The position numbers and the translations under genes are program-made. 64,000 bases of DNA from Climacium dendroides (Eukaryota; Streptophyta; Bryopsida; Hypnales; Climaciaceae): the NCBI GenBank assembly GCA_950106755.1, contig OX467084.1, positions 1,798,001 to 1,862,000 on the forward strand, written 5' to 3'. Under the pieces are notes generated by a model. It was not told the origin of the DNA, did no database searches, and worked only from the letters and a program-made list of their open reading frames with translations. Below are positions 48,302-57,981 of this stretch, in pieces (position 1 is the first letter of the stretch; every line of letters starts with the position of its first letter).

Positions 48302-48361
48302 CTGCACAGCCAGCCGGGACGTTGGGGTAAGCATATACAATAGCTCAGACAATTTGGGCTA

Positions 48362-49755
48362 CAGTGACTCCAAAAACTGAGTGTATATGAGGAATGAGCA
48401 CATTCAAATAACAATGCTGCAAACAAAAATGATTGAAATCAAAAGTTGTAAAAACAAAAAATGTAGAGTATGAAGTGTTGCACAATACCACAACAAGAAA
48501 AAAATGATTTGAATTACATCAAAACAACAAAGATGATTGAAGCAAAGTATATACATTGACTCAGTTTTTGCACTACATCTTAGAAGCCACTTAAAAATTT
48601 GTCCACCGTTCTTTTGCAGCCAAAACTATTGCAATTTGATCAGGTATGTTAGCATACAATCTCTTACACTCTTCTAAACTAATAGAGAAAAAAACCTCTT
48701 GCACTCGCTCCCATAATTGAAGGATACCACTAGGAAGAGTAGAATAGGAGTTTAATCGCCGTTTGAATGAAGCCCATATATGTTCAATAGGATTTAAGTT
48801 CGGAGATTGTGTTGGCCACTCTAAAACACAAAAAATGGTTGCTTCCCAAACCAGTCTTGAACAATCTTTGTTGTATGCACACTAGCATTGTCTTGTTGAA
48901 AATTCACTTTTTCAAGATTGAACTCAAATCCATGTAATGTAATGTACAAATCTTGCTCTAAAATTGCAATGTAACCTTTAGCATTCAAACACCCTTGTAT
49001 ATTGTGCAATGATCCCAATCCTCTACAAGTCAAACAACTCCAAAGCATTATGCTGCCGCCACCATGCTTAATAGTTTGGTTTATTGCACGCACAGGAATG
49101 TTCTCTTTGTTCTCAATCCAACATCAAGTCCTCTCATTTGAGTTGAAATGACTTATTTTCATTTCATCACTAGACACCACTCACTCCCAATCACTCACTG
49201 TTCAATCTTTGTAGGTTTCAGCAAAACAAAATCTCTCCTTGATGTTTTTTTGACTCAACATAGGCTTCTTAACCTTCGGAAAAGAAGATAATCTTTTCTC
49301 TTAATGCATTCTTCAAGGTATTGTCACACATTTCTACACCCGTCTCTCTTCGAAGCACTTTTGCTACCTCTGTTGCAGTTTCTAAACCACCAACCGTAAC
49401 TAGGTGTGAAACATATCGCTTCTCTCACTCTGTGAGGACCTTGGGACGACTTCCTTTAGACAATTCTAGGTTGTGAGAAACTCGCTTTCTCACTCTATTA
49501 ACTGTACTTTGTGACAAATCCACAATGTCTGCAATCTTTCTATTACTTCTGCTTTTTTCTATCAAAACCACAATGTTTTGTTCTTTCTCTCACCTAAACC
49601 CTATTAAGTTTGATGATGTCATCATGACATCATCTCAAAGTCAACTTGTAGTTCTTCTAATTCCAACTTTTACATCTATTAAAGATGTCATTGTCTCTTT
49701 GTAAAGTGGCTCTTAAAGTGCTTGTTCACTATATAGACTCAGTTTTTGGAGTCAC
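48362..49755. mobile_element. Complete Tc1-like element, about 1.39 kb
   Basis: Terminal inverted repeats are AGTGACTCCAAAAACTGAGT (from 48363) and its complement near 49733-49755. The sequence is bounded by TA on both sides (48360-48361 and 49756-49757), the Tc1/mariner target duplication. The left end reads TACAGTGACTCC as in classical Tc1 elements; the right end lacks the CA. It lies 60 bp upstream of the last exon of the terpene synthase relic, inside its last intron. Confidence 0.92.
48600..49630 (-). pseudogene. Tc1-like transposase with decayed frame
   Basis: A helix-turn-helix region (NRKIADIVDLSQSTVNRVRK) is followed by ELSKGSRPK, then the catalytic domain: SSDEMKI with the first aspartate at 49166-49168, KHGGGSIMLW, FQQDNASVHT with the second aspartate at 48890-48892, and QSPNLNPIEHIW with the glutamate at 48783-48785. 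All three acidic residues remain. Stops interrupt the N-terminal half and a frame change after QPFF separates the last two catalytic blocks. The distance of 107 nt equals the DD34E spacing plus two inserted bases. Confidence 0.9.
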
Positions 49756-49780
49756 TATCCGGGGTTTGCATGGTAAACTA

Positions 49781-51383
49781 TCATACTACTAAAATCATAA
49801 GTTCCTCTGTAATATCACAAATGCTACCATTAATACTAGGGGCTCGTGCTTGCTATGCTACGCATTCATTGTATCACATATTAGTAAAAATTTGATATAT
49901 TTGAATAGAATGCATGATAATGATTTTGATAAGTCTTTAAAATAATTATTTTAATTATTTTATAAAAATATTTTCAATCATGCATACATAAAAATCATAT
50001 TTTCATACAATGTGATATTATTGAAATAGAATAGCAGTTCACAATCACCTCTGTTATATCACTTTTTACAAAGGGTGATATTATAAAAATAATATAGTCG
50101 TTGCAATTGAGGTGATATTAACCCTTAAATGACGGACCTATGACCACTGATTTCAAGCCTCATTGTCATCACTCAATTTGTTACCATTTTGCAACAAGAT
50201 ATGTATGAAAAAAATTTAATTTATTTTTCAGAAATGAAACAAAATGTCTTCTTTGTTGTACCAAAATTTTAGATTTTTTTGTAAATATTTTCTTTTTTTG
50301 TGAATTTTTGTAGATATAATGAAGATAAATCATATCAAATAGAAAATTATTTCAAAAAATCTGAAAATTTCACCATGTGTGCATATTATAGTGATGAACA
50401 ACATGGTGTAAACTCATTTTCCGTGCCATTCTATAATTATAACGTAGTAGACATTGAAAATACATCCAAAGTTCAAACTGCAATGAAAAATTGATTATTA
50501 GGAATTTTTTCAAAATTCAAATTGGAGTAGAAACCAGAGTGAATGAAATTTATTTTGTTAGTTGGGATTAAATTAAAAAAATATCATTTTTGTAGAGAAA
50601 TTTCAGATTTAAAGCAAGGAACAACAACTTTCTAAAATACACTAAAATAGCATATTTTGTGATCTGTTTTTTTTAAGTAACTTCTCATTTATGTGAAGAC
50701 AAACAATGGCATAACTCCAAACTCAACTAGATTATCTTCATAACCCAACATGGAAGGTCAACAAGAAAGAAGTGGATGAGAAATTGCTTCCCAACTCTCT
50801 ACAGTTCAATAAACATTCATCAAAAAGCCACAAAATGGCCTCGTCGTCGTTTCTGGGTTAAAGAGAATCAATATGGTGATATTATAAAGGTACCAATTCC
50901 ATTGCTTTTCTAGGCTTTATACTTCTTTTGCATTTCTATGATTTTGTGCTTTTGTGAGCTTTGAGCTTCTAATTTCAATTTTCTATTGTTACTACCAAAT
51001 GATTTGTGAAATTTATTAGATTGAACCGATTTTGGATTTCACAACAATTAAATTGTTTACGAAGCTTTTGAGATTTATAAGTTTTTCCTTTAAATTCTTC
51101 TATTTGGGTTGCCATTGTTTGGAATAATTGAGTCAAATTTCTAATGCATTCTAATGTATGTGTATCTTTTACCATATTCATCATTGCATGTATTTCATTC
51201 ATCATTCATTAAATTTCTATTGTTTATTTCAATATATGCTTATCTATAAAAAAATATATAAAGATTTTAGTCATTTTTATCTAAAGATTTATTGAAATTC
51301 TCGCTCTATATTTGGTCTAATACATAAAAATTCTAATGAAATTCTAATGGTGAATATGTAGCATAGCGAGCGCCAACCACTAG
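49781..51383 (+). mobile_element. Non-autonomous Helitron, copy 3, with nested insertion
   Basis: Starts TCATACTACTAAAATC after an A (host A|T site) and ends CTAG at 51380-51383. Without the 740-bp nested insertion it is about 0.86 kb and matches copy 1 throughout. The inverted subterminal motif with TGCTATGCTACGCATTC is present near 49850 and, partly decayed, near 51350. Copy 4 starts at the next base. Confidence 0.72.
50122..50857. mobile_element. piggyBac-like non-autonomous element, 736 bp
   Basis: Flanked on both sides by TTAA (50118-50121 and 50858-50861). The left end is CCCTTAAATGACGGAC; the right end in complement is CCCAGAAACGACGACG, agreeing at 10 of the first 13 positions. Helitron copies 1, 2 and 4 have a single TTAA at this exact place (GATATTAAAGA), which proves insertion with a TTAA duplication. 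TTAA targets and ends beginning CCC are typical of the piggyBac superfamily. No transposase is encoded; a 64-codon frame at 50300-50494 is unrecognised. Confidence 0.85.
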
Positions 51384-52249
51384 TCATACTACTAAAATCA
51401 TAACTCTCTCTGTAATATCACAAATGCTACCATTAATACTAGGGGCTTGTGCTTGCTATGCTACGCATTCATTATATCACATATTAGTAAAATTTTGATA
51501 TATTTGAATAGAATGCATGATAACGATTTCAATAAGTCTTTAAAATAATTACTTTAAATATTTTGTAAAAGTATTTTCAATCATGCATATATAAAAATCG
51601 TATTTTCATGCAATGTGATATTACAAAAATAGAGTAGTAGTTTGCAATCACTTTTGTAATATCACTTTTTACAAAGGGTGATATTATAGAAATAATATAG
51701 TTGTTGCAATTAAGGTGATATTAAAGATGATTCATAGGATGATATTATAGAGGTAGCAAATCCATTGCTTCTCTTGGCTTTACACTTCTTTGCACTTTTA
51801 TGATTTTGTGCTTTTGTGAGCTTTAAGCTTTCATGATTTCAATTCTCTATTGCTACTACCAAATGATTTTGAGAAATTTATTCAACTGAAGTGATTTTGG
51901 ATTCCACAACAATTAAGTTGTTCACAAAGTTTTTGAGATTTATAAATTATTCTTTTCAATTCTTCAATTTGGGTTGCCATTTTTTGTAATAATGGAGTCA
52001 AATTTCTAATGCATTCTAATGTATGTGTATCTTTTATAGTATTTACCATTGCATATGTTTCATTCATCATTCAATAAATTTCTATTGTACATTTCAATAT
52101 ATGCTTACTTATAAAAAAATTATACAAAGATTTTAGTCATTTTTATTTGAAGATTTATTGAAATTTTTGTTCTGCATTCTATTTAATACATAAAAATTCT
52201 TATAAAATTCTAATGATGAATGCATAGCATAGCAAGCACCAACTGTTAG
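51384..52249 (+). mobile_element. Non-autonomous Helitron, copy 4
   Basis: Starts TCATACTACTAAAATC directly after the CTAG of copy 3 and ends TTAG (52246-52249), a mutated CTAG, followed by T. It parallels copies 1 and 3 over its length. With copy 3 it forms a second head-to-tail pair. Confidence 0.72.
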
Positions 52250-52818
52250 TAACAATTATAAAAAATTAGTTTCTATTTATAGAAAAATGATATTTCGAGC
52301 CATTGTTTTTAAAACTTTCCATTGTCGAGCTTAGCATGGAGATATAGTAAATATTAGTTTCACTTCGATTTCTTAAGCTTATAATGCACAGGAAGATTCT
52401 GCTTTTCCCCAAGATGATTTTGCTTGGGAATGGGGGAGTAGGGAGAAGCAACATCGGGAAGTAGTGGCACAAACTGTCACTATTGGCACACTGTAAACAA
52501 GGAATGGCAATCTGGAAGTTATAGATCATCCTGTGTTGCTATTATAGTTTCTGTGCTACGGTAGCCCTGCAAAAGATAAGAAATGGAATCCCTTGGATTG
52601 TTCAAACCCTCAACAGACTACGGATTCATTTTTTTAGAATGATGGATCGATTTGATTGATCATGTTGGGAAACATGCGTTCCAATTTTATATCACCAAAT
52701 TCTGCAAAAATCATGTGATGTGATTGTTGAAAAATAAATAGGAATTGAATAAGAATTGAGAGTAATCCAATCCCTACATGACCCACCCATAGTGATTAGA
52801 AATTTAGGAGTTAGTTAC

Positions 52819-53030
52819 CTCGATTCCTTTGATGTAGTTGAAGATATGGCTCACGCGGCAGAGGAGATCCAAGGAAGTGTGGTAGTCATCGCTGAGTGCT
52901 TCCTCGTTGAGCTTCTGCCCTGCAAAGAAGAAAGCGTTGCAGGCGATCGTCTCCAATGGTCACCTTCGCGATGGCCATGTAGTCGAAGGAGGGTTGGGGG
53001 GGACATATCTGGACTTCATTAATTGGAACT
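52819..53030 (-). pseudogene. Terpene synthase relic, penultimate exon
   Basis: Acceptor TAACAG before 53030 and donor GAG|GTAACT at 52819/52818. It reads FQLMKSRYVP, then after a frame change in a C-run FDYMAIAKVTIG, then after another ETIACNAFFFAGQKLNEEAL, and ends HIFNYIKGIE, the first half of the NSE motif. The order matches the alpha domain of class I terpene synthases. Confidence 0.85.
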
Positions 53031-53574
53031 CTGTTAGGCACGCCGTGGTCCGATTGCTACTATTCTAGTGAATGAAATTCATACATACATCAGCCAATGT
53101 GTCTCTAGGTAGCAAATCCTAAACCATCTTCATTTGTTAAAATGGTATCTTAAGCGCCAACATTGATAGTGCACAGAGCTTTAAAAACTAGGCTAGGATT
53201 GGCATACATCTTAGGTTCCTAATGATTGTCGAGAAAACTACCAATTTCTGCATATGAAACTACAAAATTCTGTCAGAATAGTTTAGGGTTTCAACATTGG
53301 GGTGGCTACTGTAGAGAACGTCAATTTTGTTAACCTAGTCCAATTTCATTGAAATGGTGTGTTAGCACATTCCATTGAAATGATTTAGCTAGGGAGCTAG
53401 GAGGGGGAATGGGGTGAAAATTCTAAATTAGTAGTGCACGATGTTGCAATGTTGTGGATGGAATGCAATGGGCATATCTATTTACATAGCAAACTTATGT
53501 AAATGTCAAAATGATGCATGGAATACCGCCAATTTTACGAAATTGATGTTAGAATTTACGTATGTATTATCTGA

Positions 53575-54083
53575 GATGGTGTGATCTCGTCCTTATGTAA
53601 TGAAAGCTTTCGCAGCGATGGCTTTCTTTGTTTCGTAAAGCCCATTGAAGGGCACTCTTGAGCACTTTGGAAGCCCTTGGACCAGAGTTGGATCCCACGC
53701 CTTCACCACCTTCAAGAAGATCCGAAGCTCTTGTAGCGGAGCGCAGTTGTCACATAGTAGTCATCGTGGATGGTGATCAGCACACTGCACTGCAATTACA
53801 TCAATCGCACTTGTACTAGTTTGGGCTCAAACAAAGTGGCTGCTACGGAGAAGTAGCACTCCAACACCTTCTGTCTCACAAACTCCAAGTCGGAGAATTG
53901 ATAGGTCGCGTTCCAGTGCATCACTTGCGCCAGTTCTTACCTGTGTATGTCTTGACACAAATGGATGTCGGCTTCGGCTAAGATCAAAAACTCGGCATCA
54001 TCCTTGTGGCAAGGATTCCAAGACGCTTGATGCTCTAGGCAAGGAAGGCTGGTATACTAGGGGAACTTTAGAGCAAATTCCAG
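53575..54083 (-). pseudogene. Terpene synthase relic, exon(s) with aspartate-rich motif
   Basis: Begins LEFALKFP-stop-YTSLPCLEHQA, then DDAEFLILAEADIHLCQDIHR, a stop, ELAQVMHWNATYQFSDLEFV, KVLECYFSVAATLFEP, a third stop and ITIHDDYYVTT. After a frame change comes ELRIFLKVVKAWDP and FNGLYETK. The first aspartates of DDxxD remain, the last is valine. One or more introns expected in this part are absent or not visible. Confidence 0.85.
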
Positions 54084-54250
54084 CAGTAGGGAAGTGTCAA
54101 TGTATCATGATCAAACTTCAGGAACTACTCTAAGAACTAGAATCTCCACCTTGCGTAGATGATTTTATGCAAAATTGGACAAATCTTTACAGAAAGGATT
54201 GTATTTAGGATGAGGAGGACATCAAACACGTACTTACTTGAAGTTCCAAG

Positions 54251-54392
54251 CACTACACAAAAAACAGTGAATAAATGACTCATCCATAGAGTCATTGTGG
54301 ACAACAATAGTTGTTTTGTAGTCATTTTGTAGTCACTGCTGTCCACAATGACTCTATGGACGAGTCATTTATTCACTGTTTTTTTTGTAGTG
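54251..54392. mobile_element. CACTA-type foldback MITE, 142 bp
   Basis: CACTACACAAAAAACAGTGA at the left and its complement (TTCACTGTTTTTTTTGTAGTG) at the right. The arms pair over about 50 bp, including ATAGAGTCATTGTGGACA. Direct AAG on both sides is the 3-bp target duplication. It sits in an intron of the terpene synthase relic. Confidence 0.9.
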
Positions 54393-54576
54393 AAGTTTGA
54401 GATAGATTTCAAGCTTACACAATATTAAGAGTGTGTCGGGCCTCGAATTCCAAGTTTACACAATTTAAAGATCCCAAAAAATTTCACACAATAAGTCATG
54501 GCCAGCAATGCGATTTGTCTATTATTGTATGCGGTATGAGAAGAACAATCAAGTAGACTTGAGTAGGTACTCACCT

Positions 54577-54965
54577 CAGCTGTGTGATCGCCACATGTTT
54601 GGCTCTCGAGTTTGCGTTTCAAGCTGGTAGTTGCGTGTGAAATACTACCACCTTGAAACGCAAAGAACTAGAGGACACTCTCCCTAGAAAACAACATTTG
54701 CGAGGTGCGAAGTAGATTGAGCATGGCAAGGATATGGAGCCATGCTCATCTATCAGTCTTCTCTTTGAGATCAATGTGGTTGTCTTTGAACAAGAAGCAT
54801 TTGAAGCAATCTTTTTTGACTTCGAATCCATGGGTGCAGAGAAGCCGGAATGCGGTGGCTGTGGCATTTAGGTCTTGTACTGTTTCACCGTCGCTAGTGC
54901 CGCTGTTATTTCAGCCCATAGTAGTCTTTAATCGTTGCACCAAAATCTGCAGAAATATTGAAGAT
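54577..54965 (-). pseudogene. Terpene synthase relic, beta-domain exon
   Basis: Reads VQDLNATATAFRLLCTHGFE, then CFKCFLFKDNHIDLKEKTD, a stop, MLNLLRTSQMLF and LKRKLESQTCGDHTAE, ending at a canonical donor GAG|GTGAGT (54577/54576). The first block corresponds to the conserved D-x-D-D-T-A-x-x-F-R-L-L-R-x-H-G of terpene synthases; the class II DxDD signature is not present. Further upstream exons were not identified with confidence. Confidence 0.8.
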
Positions 54966-54979
54966 CACTCAAATCATTG

Positions 54980-55540
54980 TTAATTTTGTTTAAGCATAGC
55001 AATTCTACTCTTTCCCCTCCTGTTGATTGGTCCGCAATTTTAGGAGGCCGTAGTTGTTTGGCCGCCAAACTACTTCTTTGTTCGTTTTTCACGATTTCTT
55101 ACGTTTTGCTGAGATTTGCTAGTAGAATTTTGTAGCGCTTCACGTTTGTCCAGACGTGTTTGTGTAGACATGCAGATCAAGATGAAGATTGCAAAAATCA
55201 GACCAGAATAGAGCAGCTGTAGGTGACCGCAAGGTAACTGGTTGCAAAAATTCCTTAGGGAGAGGTTTTTTGTGTTTGTTTTTTTCATTTCTGGTTTGTG
55301 AGATAGGCTTTTTTGAGTAGGGAGAGCTTCATTAGCTCAGAATTGAATAGCAACTAGTTGGTAAACGAAACTTCCGTTGCTTTGTAGTGTATTCCATTGC
55401 ATTGTTTAAACCCTAGGTTTGTTCTAGTTTTCTCGAGACAGCACCACTATTGCTTGCATGGGAGTTTTTTTTACAAATTAGACTTTGGGTGAAGTCACAA
55501 GATGGGGGAGGATCGTGAGGTACAATTGCCAGAAACATTG
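54980..55540. other. Spacer between terpene synthase relic and LINE
   Basis: A 72-codon minus-strand frame (55070-55288) might hide an N-terminal terpene synthase exon, but no motif supports it. The 5' end of the LINE could also start here. Confidence 0.25.
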
Positions 55541-55548
55541 GGCGCTGG

Positions 55549-57037
55549 TTGGGTATCTTCGGACGGAAACTAGAAAAATGGAAAGTTGCTACAGGAGCAT
55601 GCAGTGCATGCAGAGACAACCAAGACAGAGTAGGCGCCGAAGTTACTGAAAATCGATGCGGAGTAGAAGCTTCAGTTGGATCTTTTGGTGGAGGAATTGA
55701 AGGCGCTAAAGGTCAACAAGGAAGAGATATACAAGAGATTAATATTAGGTAAAATCTTTGGTGTCTCCCCGGGCTTTGCAGTTTTAAGCAAGTTTTTGTT
55801 AGAAAATTTGCAGGATCAATTTCATTCGTTGTAGGTTCTATTTAAAGGGTACTTTTGAGTGGAATTTAAACACTCCAATTTAGTTGGTAGGTGCTTAGCG
55901 TTGGGTGGAAGAGAGTTAGAGGGAAAATCAGTAAGGTTTTATCTTGGGACTGTGGGATTTTCGGTGCACAAGTAGTGCCGGTAATTAGCCCTAGCTTCGA
56001 CCGGGCCTGTCATCGATTTCCTAACTTGGAAATGGAACGACAAGGGTTGGAAGACAAATAGCCAGGCTCTATATTATTGGAGAATCCTTTTGCCGTAATT
56101 GCAGGTCATTTGGAAGAAGAATTTCCTCCTTTGGAGAGAATCTAGAGGCAAAATTTCAAAATAAAAATAAAAGCAATAAGAGGAATGTTATGGAGAATAT
56201 CTAAGATGTTGTAGTGGACCCCAACAACAATAAAGACAAATTAGAGAGTGCAAGGTTCAATGGAAGGCTCGAAGGAAGGTTTTCTTGCAATGAATCCTCT
56301 GAGGGGAAGTTTTAGTCACAAAAATTGGAAAGATCCTGGTCAAACTTGTCGGATCTGTGGTAGTCAGCTTAGAGTGAGGATTCGTTAAGGGAAGCCTTCA
56401 AATCACTAGGGCTACAAATCTTGACTGGCGGTACCAAATTCTTAACAATTTGGCTAGACATGTATAAGGATTAAGAAGACAAACTGGTAGTTTTAATGGA
56501 TGCTTTGGAGGACACTCCGGGAGTGATGGATCCGCTTAAACTAACGTTTACCGCAATAGAACAGAAAAGGGACGCTATTCAAATAGTTATTTTTGAGAAA
56601 GTCAAACTCTATCTAAAGGATCATCTGAGAAAGCCTTCGAATTTTCATTGGTGGGAGTCTATCTCGTGGTCGGCTAGATGGGACGGCAAAAGGGATGCTC
56701 ATGAACTTATAGTGCTGCAATCAAGGTCACGCAAAAAGCGAAGTGTTTGCGGGGAGTGAATTGCTCTTGGTGGACAATAGATTCATTGGTTAAACTAACT
56801 TTTTGGAAAGGTAGAGCCAAAGCCATTTTATTGTTTGAGCGGTGGATCGGGGTTAACATTGAGATAAATGTAGACATTGCAGCGGGGTGGCAACCGGGGA
56901 TTCAAGCATCATTGATTCAGGTTAGCAAACGGACTAGACCCAAGAGCAGACCAACAACTGGACTGACAGCTGTATATGATCATAACTTGGCGGAATATGA
57001 TGAAAAGCTTGGGGAGGCTGTCCCTTCAAGAATTTGA
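55549..57037 (+). pseudogene. LINE ORF1-like region
   Basis: Broken frames with IEQKRDAIQIVIFEKVKLYL, WWESISWSARWDGKRDAH and FWKGRAKAILLFERWIGVNI. The position directly before the endonuclease suggests the nucleic-acid-binding ORF1 protein. No CCHC zinc knuckle could be identified, so this rests on context. Confidence 0.5.
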
Positions 57038-57040
57038 TGG

Positions 57041-57880
57041 ATTTAGGCTTTTCACTGGCCACTCTAAACATTAGGGGTGCTGGGGTGGGTACTCGGGGAT
57101 CGGCTAAGCAGGTTCATATACGAAAAATATTTGATAGGATGATTAATAAACTTCATATTATATTATTGTAGGAATACTGGATGGATGACTCCAAATGTCA
57201 GAGGGAAAGTCAAAGCCTTCTATTTATTAACGAATACAGGGCTTGGAATCCAGTGATACAAAGTAATACCGGATGTTGGTGGGCAGGAACGGGGATATTG
57301 GTAGCTAGAGCTTTGGCGTCATCGGTGGTTGACAAAAGAATTATTTTAGAAGGAAAGGTGCAGTTTATATCTCTGAAATCCAATAATAACTTCGTAATAT
57401 CTATTATAAACGTTTATTCTCCGGGTTCCTCATATGAAAGGGCTGTTTTTTGGAACAAGATTGTGGAGGCCAATGTACCAGGTCAAGGATACATTATGGA
57501 AGGTGATTTCAACATGGTGGAAGAAGAGAGGGACAGACTAGGTAGCTCTTGAGGCTGCACGAACACAAATAGAAGAGAGAAGGCAGCCTAGTTGAGAATG
57601 CTCAACTATTATGGGCTAGAAGATGTTTAGCACCAGGACCAAATCAGGAAAAACTTACAACAAATATTCACATGGGAGAATAATCGAGTGGGACAGGATT
57701 GTAGAGCAGCTAGGATTGATAGGGTTTATCTTTTGGCATCCTTGGGACAACAGAGAGGGATAGTTACAGCTCACCTTCATATTAAAATTTTAGATCATGC
57801 TTCGTTGCAGTTTGAATTCTTTGCACTAACAAAGCCCAAGGCATGGAAAAAACAAATACAGATAGATATTTTGTAGAATG
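57041..57880 (+). pseudogene. LINE APE-type endonuclease domain, broken
   Basis: Begins LATLNIRGAG. A stop at 57169-57171 stands where glutamine precedes EYW. Then come GTGILVARALASSVV, ISIINVYSPGSSYERA and the catalytic-region motif GDFNMVEEERDR. After another stop and a frame change come ARIDRVYLLA and ILDHASLQFEF, the latter a changed SDH motif with aspartate and histidine kept. Confidence 0.85.
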
Positions 57881-57981
57881 AGAAGGTGAGGGATCGGTTG
57901 GAAAGAGCATGGAATCTTGGAGATAGACCGCAAGGCTCCGAGTCTTGGATGGATTGGGTGTAGGATGCACAAACTCAAGCA

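Larger units (their letters stand above)
48005..54965 (-). pseudogene. Class I (di)terpene synthase relic, multi-exon
   Basis: Minus-strand relic of a terpene synthase, an enzyme that ionises prenyl diphosphates and cyclises them. Four exon segments lie in the right order: 54577-54965 (beta domain), 53575-54083 (with the aspartate-rich motif), 52819-53030 and 48005-48301 (C-terminus). Several splice sites are still canonical. Damage is heavy: stops at 54057-54059, 53937-53939 and 53796-53798, frame changes near 53745 and two in the third segment, and loss of about 25 residues after LPCLEHQA. The DDxxD motif has become DDYYV (53751-53765); in the NSE motif NYIKGIERE the asparagine, glycine and glutamate remain. 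The C-terminal exon resembles diterpene synthases of the ent-kaurene synthase type, but the clade is not resolved. The last intron (48302-52818) has been filled by a Tc1-like element, two Helitrons and a piggyBac-like element. The gene is dead. Confidence 0.85.

Noticed and set aside
53751..53765. DDYYV taken as a functional aspartate-rich motif
   Set aside because: The last acidic position is valine and stops lie on both sides; the gene is a relic.
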